DNA of 64,000 bases from Anaerolineales bacterium UBA5797 (lineage in GTDB: Bacteria; Chloroflexota; Anaerolineae; Anaerolineales; Villigracilaceae). The position numbers and the translations under genes are program-made. Of this stretch, positions 51,592-59,965 are shown piece by piece. The notes under the pieces were generated by a model. It saw nothing but the letters and a program-made list of their open reading frames with translations. It ran no database searches and was not told the DNA's origin. Numbering within the stretch: the stretch's first letter is position 1; each line of letters begins with the position of its first letter. Where the stretch lies: the NCBI GenBank assembly GCA_002418205.1, contig DIDP01000006.1, positions 69,319 to 133,318 on the forward strand, written 5' to 3'.

Positions 51592-52707
51592 TTAGTGAAC
51601 AATGTTTGAAACAAAATCTTCGAATCGTTCGACAGCCTGCGGGAGATTCTTTCGTCCCAGCCCGACGCGGAAATGGTTTTGCGTATCTTCATACAGTGTG
51701 CCGGGCAGGAGCAGTACGCCTGCCTGCCTCACAAGGGTATCACAAAATTCCTCGATGTCGCCCCGGAGTAATTTGGGGAACCCCATCGAACCTGCGACTG
51801 GACGAATCCACGAGAATAAATTGGCGTGTCTTTCGAAGAATTCATCCATGATCTTCAGGTTGTGTTTAATGATACCAAGGTTGCGTTCGGCAAGTTGTTT
51901 GCGGTTCCGCATCGCCACTTCGGCGAGGAATTCGCTCGGGGCGGAATTGCAGATGGTGGTGTAATCCTTGAGGGACGCCATGCGTTCGTACACTGTTTCA
52001 TTTTTGGTGGCGATCCAGCCGATGCGCAGACCGGCGAGTCCGTAGGTCTTGGACGTGACGCCCAGCGAGACCGCGTATCCGCCCATGTCGCAGGCGGCGG
52101 GCAGCCGCATGGCAGGATCATATTCCGATTCGCGATAGACCTCGTCAAAGAATAACAACAAATCGTTCTCCTGCGCAAACCGATTCACTAATTCAAAATC
52201 CGTGCGGGACATAAGGTAACCAGTCGGGTTGTGCGGTGTGTTGACGATGACCGCTTTGGTGTTCGGGCGCAGGAGTCGGCGCAATTCGTCCATATCCAAC
52301 CCCCAACCAGCCGCCTCACGCGCCCGCCAGGGACTCACCTCACAGCCGATGCTTTTCGCAACTTCTGCGAGCGATTGGTAACACGGCGTATGAACAATGA
52401 CATGGTCGCCGTTTTGCAGCACGGCGTGCATGAAAAGGAAGATCGCTTCCTCCGCGCCGGTATGTACCAATATTTCGTCAGGCTGAATCGATTCATATAC
52501 TCCGGAGATTTCCCTGCGCAACGCGGGGCTTCCCTGCGATTCGGAATATCCCAGCCAGATGTTTTGAAACTTCTCCACTGCACCTTCCTCGAATGCGAGC
52601 AAATCCGCAATGGACATGGCTTCGCAGTCGGAGGAGCATAGCAGGAATTCGGTGTTGAATTCGTATCTGGCGAAATAACGTTCGAGTTTGAAGGGAGAGA
52701 TGTTCAT
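51592..52707 (-). CDS. PLP-dependent aminotransferase class I/II
   Basis: A 371-residue fold-type I aminotransferase. VHTGAEEAIFLFMHAVL is the cofactor-binding loop, VNTPHNPTGYLMS the conserved Asn-Pro-x-Gly, LLLFFDEVYRE the Asp strand and LGVTSKTYGLAGLRIGW the Schiff-base Lys. Substrate unknown. The ATG at 52707 was preferred because it starts the family N-terminus. The bases upstream contain a degenerate dispersed repeat. Confidence 0.9.
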   Translation of the reverse strand: MNISPFKLERYFARYEFNTEFLLCSSDCEAMSIADLLAFEEGAVEKFQNIWLGYSESQGSPALRREISGVYESIQPDEILVHTGAEEAIFLFMHAVLQNGDHVIVHTPCYQSLAEVAKSIGCEVSPWRAREAAGWGLDMDELRRLLRPNTKAVIVNTPHNPTGYLMSRTDFELVNRFAQENDLLLFFDEVYRESEYDPAMRLPAACDMGGYAVSLGVTSKTYGLAGLRIGWIATKNETVYERMASLKDYTTICNSAPSEFLAEVAMRNRKQLAERNLGIIKHNLKIMDEFFERHANLFSWIRPVAGSMGFPKLLRGDIEEFCDTLVRQAGVLLLPGTLYEDTQNHFRVGLGRKNLPQAVERFEDFVSNIVH

Positions 52708-52720
52708 GATAAATCCATTT

Positions 52721-52772
52721 TCGTCATTGCGAGGAAGATCGAAGACCTTATGAAGCGCCTCTATGCGACACA
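52721..52772. repeat. Degenerate CGTCATTGCGAGG-type dispersed repeat fragment
   Basis: The stretch TCGTCATTGCGAGGAAGATC, then GAAGACCTTATGAAGCG, matches by eye the start of the intergenic repeat CGTCATTGCGAGGAGCG seen in many unrelated bacterial genomes. Only one copy is in the window and its second arm is not preserved. Confidence 0.45.
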
Positions 52773-52793
52773 AACTCCAAACTGTTTTGATGA

Positions 52794-53264
52794 TTATTTC
52801 ATCACTTTTTTCATATCGCGATAATGGATCTGGTTATGCAGGTAAAGCATCTTGATCATCTCGCGCAGAGTGGTCATTCCCAGGAACGGATGACGACCCT
52901 GGATCTCCAGATCGGAGTCCGCAAGCGATAACGTCCATGCGATGGAATCGGCGCGGACGGCTTTGTATTGTTCGAGCAGCTCCTGGGGAGCCAGGTCGTG
53001 TGTCTTGCGATGTTGCGATGCGTTGTAGCGGTCGATCGAAAAATCATCCGGCGAACCTTCACCGGTCAGGCGGATGCGCTCAAAGAGTTTCACCAATCCT
53101 CGCTCGGAGGTGACGAAATGGGCAAGCACATTACGGATCGTCCATGTTTCGCCCTCGGTGTAAACCTCCGCGTTCCATTGCTCATCGGTCAACCCGGCGA
53201 AGATGGCAAAAAATTTTTCACCTTCGGATTTCAGTTTGTCGGCAAGATCGTTGAGTTCGGACAT
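52794..53264 (-). CDS. DinB-family protein
   Basis: A 156-residue four-helix-bundle protein. The metal-binding histidines are probably His49 in VLAHFV and the pair in LHNQIHYRD near the C-terminus, the usual DinB/YfiT pattern. Family members are metal enzymes acting with low-molecular-weight thiols, or stress proteins, and the exact activity is unknown. AAAGGAGA lies before the ATG. Confidence 0.85.
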   Translation of the reverse strand: MSELNDLADKLKSEGEKFFAIFAGLTDEQWNAEVYTEGETWTIRNVLAHFVTSERGLVKLFERIRLTGEGSPDDFSIDRYNASQHRKTHDLAPQELLEQYKAVRADSIAWTLSLADSDLEIQGRHPFLGMTTLREMIKMLYLHNQIHYRDMKKVMK

Positions 53265-53319
53265 TTGGCATCTCCTTTACGTGGGCGTTCCGGTTGCACT
53301 GCGTTCGTTACAATGCAAT

Positions 53320-54024
53320 TTATACGAGGGAATACCCCCCATCCACGACGATCGTTTGACCGGTAATGTATTCATTCTGCAATAAAAATTCGAGGGCGGA
53401 TGTGACTTCCTCGGTTCGCGCGGGACGTTTTAGCGGAATCCGTTTCACGAGCCGTTCCCACTCTTCGGCAGGGACAATGCCCGATTGCAGGACAAAGCCC
53501 GGCGCGATGGCGTTGACGCGGATCTCCGGCGCGAGGGCGCGGGCAAGGATCCGCGTTAGCGATTCGAGCGCAGCTTTGCTGACCGTGTACGAAGGGTACC
53601 GGCTCCAGGCTTTTTGCGCGCCCACATCCGTGATGTTGACGATGAGTCCGCCAGCCGTCATTTTTTTGGCGCATTCCTGTGAAAGCAAAAACGGCGCGCG
53701 CAGGTTCAGGTCGAGAGATGCATCCCAATTCTCCAAAGAAAGCGAATCCACTTTGCCGCCCGGCATGAAGGCGGCTGAATTGACAAGGACATCAAGGGAT
53801 TGAAAGGTGGAAAGCAGTGAGCGGATCTGCGCGGGGTCGGTGAGATCAGCCTGGGCGAGGATCACGCGCCTCGAAACGGATTCAATTTCCGCCTTCGTCT
53901 GAAGTGCCGCGTCCTGCGAATGATGGTAATGGAGGAGGATGTCGTATCCCCGCCGCGCAAGAGTCAACGCGAAGGCTTTTCCCAGTCGATGCGCCGCGCC
54001 GGTGACAAGGGCGAGTTTTGACAT
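53320..54024 (-). CDS. Short-chain dehydrogenase/reductase (pteridine-reductase-like)
   Basis: A 234-residue classical SDR. NADPH loop TGAAHRLGKA at 8-17, LVNSAAFM, then catalytic Ser region NITDVGAQKAWSRY with the Tyr-x3-Lys pair (YTVSKAAL) and VNAIAPGFV. The AHRLGKA form of the loop resembles FolM/pteridine reductases, so a pterin substrate is possible, but this is inference. The transcript is probably leaderless (TATAAT at 54036-54031). Confidence 0.88.
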   Translation of the reverse strand: MSKLALVTGAAHRLGKAFALTLARRGYDILLHYHHSQDAALQTKAEIESVSRRVILAQADLTDPAQIRSLLSTFQSLDVLVNSAAFMPGGKVDSLSLENWDASLDLNLRAPFLLSQECAKKMTAGGLIVNITDVGAQKAWSRYPSYTVSKAALESLTRILARALAPEIRVNAIAPGFVLQSGIVPAEEWERLVKRIPLKRPARTEEVTSALEFLLQNEYITGQTIVVDGGYSLV

Positions 54025-54030
54025 GCACCA

Positions 54031-54036
54031 ATTATA
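54031..54036 (-). promoter_or_regulatory. -10 box (TATAAT) for leaderless SDR transcript
   Basis: Consensus TATAAT on the minus strand, then exactly 6 bases (TGGTGC), then the ATG at 54024. No ribosome site. Confidence 0.6.
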
Positions 54037-54090
54037 AACGCTGAGGCGAGTCCAGCGCCTTGCGCAGACCCGCCACGGATTTTTCAGGAA

Positions 54091-55056
54091 TTACTTGCGG
54101 AAGAAATTCGAGACGAAGAACCAGATGTTTGCCGGGCGCTCAGCCAGCCGCCGCATGTAATAAGGATACCAGTGCGTACCGAAGGGAACATAGACACGAA
54201 CGGGATAGCCTTCGTTCACGAGCTGTTCCTGCAAGTCACGCCGGATGCCATAAAGCATCTGGAACTCGAGAGCCTTTTTGGGCAAGCCGACCTTTTCAGC
54301 ATATTGTCTGGCAAAAGCGATCCGTTTTTCATCATGCGATGCAATGGCAGGGATCGGCGGAATGCGCCCGTCATCGCTGAGCGTATTCGCTTCGATCTTG
54401 AGCGCGCCATCGATCAGGATCTTGCTGAGCAGGTCATAATTCGCATCGACATCCGCTTTTTTGGGAAACGCCTTTTCGGGCGGTTCCTTGTATGCACCTT
54501 TGACGAGTCGAATGCGAGTCCCCGTTTCGAGCAGACCACGCGTATCTTCTTCCGCGCGATACAAATAGGATTGCATCGCCATGCCCACCTGTCGGGTCGT
54601 AAAACCGCGTTCGAGCATGGCACGATAGATCGAGATCGTCATGTCGGTATAGGGCGTATCTTCGATGTCGATGCGGATGAAGTTGTTGTGTCCTTTTGCG
54701 ATATCCAGGATGCGGACCAAATTCTGGCGGCAGATCTCCTCGTCCAACCCCATGCCGATCTGGGTCAATTTGATGGAGACATTGGTTTTAACCCCCGCCT
54801 TATCTATTTCATTCAAAATAGCGATGATATCGTTTGTGGCCTTATCGGCCTCTTCCATTTTGGAAGTATGCTCCCCCAGATGGTCCAGTGTAGCGTTGAT
54901 GCCCCTTGCGTTCAACTCACGAATCGCCCGAATTGCATCTTCGACACGTTCCCCGGCAACGAAACGCGATGCGGCTTTCCATGCAAAACTCCAGCTTGTA
55001 ACCAGTTTCTGCGCCCAGGCAGCTTTGGAAAGGTAGATCAAAAGGGAGCGAAGCAT
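54091..55056 (-). CDS. Proline dehydrogenase
   Basis: A 321-residue FAD enzyme that oxidises proline to pyrroline-5-carboxylate. The barrel motifs are INATLDHLGEH, NVSIKLTQIGMGLD, FIRIDIEDTPYTDM, RIRLVKGAYKEP, FQMLYGIRRDLQ and VRVYVPFGTHWYPYYMRRLAERP. This is the free-standing form without the P5C dehydrogenase part of PutA. GAGG lies before the ATG and a TAGAAT box at 55116-55111 gives a leader of about 50 bases. No P5C dehydrogenase is nearby. Confidence 0.94.
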   Translation of the reverse strand: MLRSLLIYLSKAAWAQKLVTSWSFAWKAASRFVAGERVEDAIRAIRELNARGINATLDHLGEHTSKMEEADKATNDIIAILNEIDKAGVKTNVSIKLTQIGMGLDEEICRQNLVRILDIAKGHNNFIRIDIEDTPYTDMTISIYRAMLERGFTTRQVGMAMQSYLYRAEEDTRGLLETGTRIRLVKGAYKEPPEKAFPKKADVDANYDLLSKILIDGALKIEANTLSDDGRIPPIPAIASHDEKRIAFARQYAEKVGLPKKALEFQMLYGIRRDLQEQLVNEGYPVRVYVPFGTHWYPYYMRRLAERPANIWFFVSNFFRK

Positions 55057-55179
55057 GTTCCCATCCTCAATGTGAATTTTTCCATCAAAGACCGGTTCAA
55101 AGGTCGATTTATTCTAGCACAAACGTAAAAAATGAGTGTGTTATACTTTTTATGATATTTATCCTGTTTTGGAGGTAGC

Positions 55180-56682
55180 GTGAGGAACCGCAGTTCCATA
55201 CCAGTACTACGCGGCATTTCCATCGCGTTTTTATCGATCGCCATCGTCATAACCATCATTTCGCTGATCGGCTACAGTCGTGAGCGAAACAACTATCCGG
55301 GCGGCATGACCATCGGCGGCGTGAATGTGGGCGGGGTGAATCCGCAGATTGCATCGGAACGGGTTTTACAGGTGTATTCCTCCCCCATCGAGGTGCAGTA
55401 CGGCGAAGCCGTCATTCACGTGGAACCCTCCGCCGTGGGCTTCGAGTTGGACATCGACAGCATGATCGCCGCGGCAGACCTTGCCCGAACAGGCGGTTCC
55501 TTCTGGGTGGGATTCTGGGATTACCTTTGGAACCGCGACCCTGAACCCGTGGAAGTCCCCTTAAGCTCGACCATCGACGAGAACCGTCTCGTGGCTTATC
55601 TGAAGAACGAGATCGCAGCGCGTTATGACGAACCACCCACGCCTGCACAACCCATCCCCGGCAGCACATCATTTTCTCCGGGAACGCCGGGGCGCGTCCT
55701 CGATATCGAGCGCGCCGTCCGCCTGATCGAAGACACTTTGCGATCCCCCAATAATCGCACTGTTGTACTTTCCTTCCAGCGGAGCGCGGCCTCGCGACCG
55801 ACATACCAGAACCTGGAGATCCTCCTGCAGCAGAACATTCTCGTGGCGGATTTCGACGGCGTGATCGGACTTTACCTCCTCGACCTGCAAACCGGACAGG
55901 AGATCCACTTTGCGATGAATCAGGGACAGACCATTCCGGTGAATCCGGATATTGCGTTCACCGCCTCCAGCACGGTCAAGATCCCGATCATGGTTTCGTA
56001 CTTCATCAAGTATGGCGCGGATGCGTTGAACGAGCAATCGTCCAATTTGATCCTGGACATGATCCGCAAATCTGAGAACCCGCCTGCAGACCGGTTGATG
56101 GAAAGCCTGGACGCGCTCCAGGGTCCGCTGGTGGTGACCGAAGACATGCAGAAGATCGGGCTTGAGAACACCTTCCTGGCCGGGTTCTTTTGCAGCGCGG
56201 AAAACCCCTGTCCGCTTTTAAAGCGATTCAGCACGCCCGCCAACCAAAGGACAGACGTCTTCACAGACCCGGACCTGTTCAATCAAACCACCCCCTCCGA
56301 TGCCGGCATGCTGCTTGCAGACATCTATCAGTGCGCCGAAAACGGCGGAGGCGCGTTGATCGCGGCTTTCCCCGATAAGATCACCAGCGAGATCTGCCAG
56401 CAGATGATCAGTTATTTGGCGGCGGACAAGATCGGGGTCCTGATCGAAGCGGGCGTTCCCGAAGGGACGCAGGTCGCCCACAAGCACGGCTGGATCAGCG
56501 AACCGTCATCCGGCGTCATCAAGAACATCAGCGATGCCGCGATCGTTTACACGCCCGGCGGCAACTACGTGCTCGTGATCTACGCCTATCATCCCGTGCA
56601 AACGGTCTGGGAGCCGGTCTCCGGACTCTTCGCGCAACTTTCACAGGCAGTCTACAATTTTTACAATCTACCATCTCAGTAA
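55180..56682 (+). CDS. Membrane-anchored beta-lactamase-fold serine hydrolase with peptidoglycan-binding-4-like N-domain
   Basis: A 500-residue protein. One N-terminal helix (11-31) is followed by a domain with MTIGGVNVGGVNPQIA and two repeats of the YoaR/VanW-associated type. From about residue 225 a class A beta-lactamase-like domain has Ser264-x2-Lys267 (STVK), Ser298-Glu-Asn300 in place of SDN, and KHG in place of KTG. All three catalytic elements are there, so it is probably a cell-wall peptidase or transpeptidase, or a lactamase. The GTG start has GGAGG upstream, with a TATACT box at 55142-55147. Confidence 0.85.
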   Translation: MRNRSSIPVLRGISIAFLSIAIVITIISLIGYSRERNNYPGGMTIGGVNVGGVNPQIASERVLQVYSSPIEVQYGEAVIHVEPSAVGFELDIDSMIAAADLARTGGSFWVGFWDYLWNRDPEPVEVPLSSTIDENRLVAYLKNEIAARYDEPPTPAQPIPGSTSFSPGTPGRVLDIERAVRLIEDTLRSPNNRTVVLSFQRSAASRPTYQNLEILLQQNILVADFDGVIGLYLLDLQTGQEIHFAMNQGQTIPVNPDIAFTASSTVKIPIMVSYFIKYGADALNEQSSNLILDMIRKSENPPADRLMESLDALQGPLVVTEDMQKIGLENTFLAGFFCSAENPCPLLKRFSTPANQRTDVFTDPDLFNQTTPSDAGMLLADIYQCAENGGGALIAAFPDKITSEICQQMISYLAADKIGVLIEAGVPEGTQVAHKHGWISEPSSGVIKNISDAAIVYTPGGNYVLVIYAYHPVQTVWEPVSGLFAQLSQAVYNFYNLPSQ

Positions 56683-56708
56683 GGGAGACCATTTTATGCC
56701 CGCAAGGG

Positions 56709-56714
56709 TATAAT
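56709..56714 (+). promoter_or_regulatory. -10 box (TATAAT) for leaderless transcript
   Basis: Consensus TATAAT, then exactly 6 bases (CTCATC), then the ATG at 56721. It serves the zinc-ribbon gene and probably the overlapping NTPase gene. Confidence 0.6.
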
Positions 56715-56720
56715 CTCATC

Positions 56721-57422
56721 ATGAGCGCGGCACTGGGACTTTACCGACTTCAACAAGTGGACAGCCAGATGGATCAGATTCGGGCGCGTCTGAAAACGAT
56801 CCGTGAAACGCTCGAAAATGACCGTGAACTGAGCGCTGCTTCGAATGCCTTTTCCGCAGCTGAATCAAAATTCAAAGAAACCGAGCGCCTGCTCAAACAG
56901 AGCGAAGCCGAGGTCGAAAAACAGCGCATCAAGATCGAACAGACCGAAGCCAGCTTGTATGGAGGCGCGGTGCAAAATCCCAAGGAACTCCAAGACCTGC
57001 AAAAGGATGTGGCATCGCTCAAGAAACATCTTGAGACCCTGGAGGATCGCGAACTGGAGGCAATGGCAAACGCCGAAGACGCCGAGAAGGAATTGGAGTC
57101 TGCTAGGGAGAAACTTGACAACGTCAAGGGAAATTTGAAGGATCAGAATCGCGATCTGACACTGGAAGGGGAATCATTGAACAAAGACCTGGAACGGCTT
57201 GACTCGGAACGCAAAGCCGTGATGAGCGATCTTGAAGAACAACTCGTGGGCACATACGACCGATTGCGAGGACAAAAGCGCGGGCTGGCTGTTACAACCA
57301 TCAGCGATAACGCCTGCTCGGCATGCGGCACTACCCTGACAGCCTCGCAACAACAGAACGCCCGCTCGACCAGTCAATTATTCAACTGCCCCACCTGCGG
57401 AAGAATCCTGTATGCCAATTGA
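56721..57422 (+). CDS. Coiled-coil protein with C-terminal C4 zinc ribbon (DUF164/CT398-like)
   Basis: A 233-residue protein. Residues about 5-185 form a long antiparallel coiled coil rich in Glu, Lys and Ala, broken by LYGGAVQNPKELQDLQ, the turn typical of this family. The last 40 residues hold a zinc ribbon with two Cys pairs, CSACG and CPTCG. Homologues are thought to bind nucleic acid or bridge proteins. The gene overlaps the NTPase start by 11 bases. A partner role with that NTPase is likely but not shown. Confidence 0.88.
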   Translation: MSAALGLYRLQQVDSQMDQIRARLKTIRETLENDRELSAASNAFSAAESKFKETERLLKQSEAEVEKQRIKIEQTEASLYGGAVQNPKELQDLQKDVASLKKHLETLEDRELEAMANAEDAEKELESAREKLDNVKGNLKDQNRDLTLEGESLNKDLERLDSERKAVMSDLEEQLVGTYDRLRGQKRGLAVTTISDNACSACGTTLTASQQQNARSTSQLFNCPTCGRILYAN

Positions 57423-59964
57423 TTTTCATATTTACCCGTTTTCTTTCGTGGTCGGCTTTCTGGTCGGCATTGCCTCCTTTTGGCTCTTGGGACGCGCGCG
57501 TCCATTGCTTAGGCAAATCCGCGAAGACGCGAAGACGAGACGCGAGGAGGCGAAGGTCCGGCGCACGAGCGGGCTGGAGGATAACCACCGCAGACTCACC
57601 CTGCGCCGCGCCCAGGGGATGCACCTGGCAGCACCTTTGTTTGCCCTGAACGACATCCTGCAGGAACCGCGCCTGATGGCTCCTCCTGCACAAGTCCAGC
57701 CGGGGGTGATCGCAATACAGGAGGATATCATCTCGCAGACGCTCCCCTACATGCCCGCCTGGCCCGAACTGGCGGCGGTCTATCGCGCGCCCACGCTGGG
57801 CATCGAGGAGGCGATCGCGGGCGGCAGGAATATCGTGATCGTCGGCGCTGCGGGCGCGGGGAAAACCGTCGCACTGGCGCATGTCGCTTCCCTGGCGGCA
57901 AACCTCAAGGTCCAGCTTGAGGCGGGAAAGGATGCGGTCCCCTTCCTGTATCATGTTGCCGATCTGCAACTCCCGTTCGACGAATCCAAAGATCCGCTGT
58001 CCATCCTCATCAACGCAGTGAGCGAACGCGCACCCATGTTCGATCTTGGGCGCATACCCGCGTTTGTCCAGCAGTGCTTCAAAGGCGGGACGGCCTTATT
58101 GCTGATCGACGGCTTCGATGAATCAGACCCGAAGATCCAGGGCGATGTGGCCGCCTGGTTCAAGGCGCTCCTCGAGGCCCATCCTCGTTTGAGGATCATC
58201 ACGACCGGTTGCGTGAACCAGCTCAACGGCCTGCCCGGTCTCGGGTTTCAACCACTGACCTTGATGGCCTGGGATGCACGCAGGAACGCCAGTTTCATTC
58301 AACGCTGGAGCGAACTCTGGTCGCAGGTGGTGGAGACTGACTCCGAATCACAAACCGGGCCTGGAAAAGCAGATCCGGTGCTGCTCAACACCTGGATCGG
58401 CATCGAGAACACGGATCTGACTCCCTTTGAGCTGACTCTCAAAATCTGGGGCGCGTACGCCGGTGACAGTTTGGGACCACGCGTGCTCGACGCGATCGCG
58501 ACCCACGTCCGTCGCATTGCACCTAGCGGAACCCCGGTCGCCGCGCTGGAACTGCTCGCCATGCAGGTCGTGTTGACGTCACAACCGATCTTCGATCCGC
58601 GCACCGCGCGCGCCTGGGTCAAGCAATACGATATTGTGGACGACAAACAGATCGAAAGTGCGGAGACGATCTCCAAAACGGAAACCGGTGAAACTGTCCC
58701 GTTGACCGATTCGCAGAAGATCAGGATCCGGAAATCGAAGGCGGGAGATGCGGTCCCTTCCTACGGTCTGTTGAGCAAGATGGTGGACAGCGGCTTGCTT
58801 GTATCGCATTCCAATAACCGGATGCGATTCCTGCATCCGGTTTTGAACGGCTATCTTGCCGGTCAGGCAATCGGAGACCATGAATCGGATGCCTCATTGC
58901 TTGCCCAGCCCGATTGGGACGGGAAGACCGTTGCCCTGCACTATCTGGCGGCGCGCGGCGATGCCTCTGCGGTGGCGGATATCTTGCTGAAGGAATCAGA
59001 CCTGCCGCTTCACGTCCAGACCTTTATCGTCGCCCGCTGGCTAAGGGACGCGCCAAAGGATGCCAAGTGGCGCGGCAAGGCTTTCGCCAACCTGTTGAAC
59101 ATCCTCAAAGCGGAGGGACAGCCGCTTGCGTTGCGCGCCCAGGCAATGGCTGCCTTTGTCACGAGCGGCGACCCGGGCGCGGCGTTGATGTTCCGCCAAC
59201 TGCTGACATCGCGCTCGTTCGAGATCATTCCGCTCGCCGCGCTGGGCAGTGGAGCCGTGCGGGATGCAAAAGCCATCCCGCTGTTGGAGGAGATCATGCA
59301 GGCGCCGGTCGGCGCGGTGCGCCGGGCCGCATGTCTCGCACTGGTTGCGATCGGTGCCGAAAAGTCCATCGAAGCCGTTGCCAGCGCGTTACTGCAGGGC
59401 GATGATGAACTCAAGCGCGCCGCCGCAGAAGCCATGGCAAACGATCCCGTTGAGGGGCATGCCATCCTCAAGGAAGGCGTGGAACTCAACGACATCATGG
59501 TCCGCCGCGCAGTGGTGCATGGCCTGGCGCGTGTCGAACAGCAATGGTCTGTCGAATTGCTCCAACACCTGCAGGTGGAAGATGAGCAATGGGCGGTGCG
59601 CAACCTTGCCAATCAATACCTCGAACAAATGGCGCACATCGATCCGCGTGTGCCGCATACGCTCCCGCCCCCATCCGAAACGCCGTGGCTCGTTGAGTTC
59701 GCCGGCAAACAGGGTATCGGCATTCCACGCGGCGGACCCGCCACCGATGTATTGCTGACCGCCTACAAACTTGGCGATACGGAGGAACGGCTTGCCGCGA
59801 TCCCCTACCTCAAACGGAACGCCAGCGACGGGATCATCAGCGCCCTCTATAACGGTGTATACGGGGAAGATCCCGAAGTGCGCGAGGCATCCTTCCACGC
59901 CATCGAAGAGATATTCGCAAACGGTTATAAACTTCCGCACCCCAACCAATTCGGATTAGGTTAA
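57412..59964 (+). CDS. Membrane-anchored NACHT-like STAND NTPase with C-terminal HEAT repeats
   Basis: An 850-residue protein. Residues 10-28 form a membrane helix followed by a basic segment. The NTPase has Walker A GAAGAGKT (145-152), FLYHVADLQLP and Walker B LLLIDGFDESD (about 229-239), the hhhhDGhDE form typical of NACHT proteins. Helical parts follow, and residues about 540-840 are HEAT-like repeats (AKAIPLLEEIMQAPVGAVRR and EVREASFHAIEEIF). STAND NTPases switch on ligand or partner sensing, and the HEAT arm would be the sensor. No toxic effector domain is seen, so defence is only one possibility. Confidence 0.85.
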   Translation: MPIDFHIYPFSFVVGFLVGIASFWLLGRARPLLRQIREDAKTRREEAKVRRTSGLEDNHRRLTLRRAQGMHLAAPLFALNDILQEPRLMAPPAQVQPGVIAIQEDIISQTLPYMPAWPELAAVYRAPTLGIEEAIAGGRNIVIVGAAGAGKTVALAHVASLAANLKVQLEAGKDAVPFLYHVADLQLPFDESKDPLSILINAVSERAPMFDLGRIPAFVQQCFKGGTALLLIDGFDESDPKIQGDVAAWFKALLEAHPRLRIITTGCVNQLNGLPGLGFQPLTLMAWDARRNASFIQRWSELWSQVVETDSESQTGPGKADPVLLNTWIGIENTDLTPFELTLKIWGAYAGDSLGPRVLDAIATHVRRIAPSGTPVAALELLAMQVVLTSQPIFDPRTARAWVKQYDIVDDKQIESAETISKTETGETVPLTDSQKIRIRKSKAGDAVPSYGLLSKMVDSGLLVSHSNNRMRFLHPVLNGYLAGQAIGDHESDASLLAQPDWDGKTVALHYLAARGDASAVADILLKESDLPLHVQTFIVARWLRDAPKDAKWRGKAFANLLNILKAEGQPLALRAQAMAAFVTSGDPGAALMFRQLLTSRSFEIIPLAALGSGAVRDAKAIPLLEEIMQAPVGAVRRAACLALVAIGAEKSIEAVASALLQGDDELKRAAAEAMANDPVEGHAILKEGVELNDIMVRRAVVHGLARVEQQWSVELLQHLQVEDEQWAVRNLANQYLEQMAHIDPRVPHTLPPPSETPWLVEFAGKQGIGIPRGGPATDVLLTAYKLGDTEERLAAIPYLKRNASDGIISALYNGVYGEDPEVREASFHAIEEIFANGYKLPHPNQFGLG

Positions 59965-59965
59965 C

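Noticed and set aside
54172..55128. Open frame of 318 codons opposite proline dehydrogenase
   Set aside because: The proline dehydrogenase reading has all family motifs. The opposite frame has none and runs through the promoter region.
57519..57560. GCGAAGAC direct repeat at the start of the NTPase gene
   Set aside because: Two good period-8 copies followed by drift, encoding an ordinary charged juxtamembrane helix. Too short to call a repeat element.
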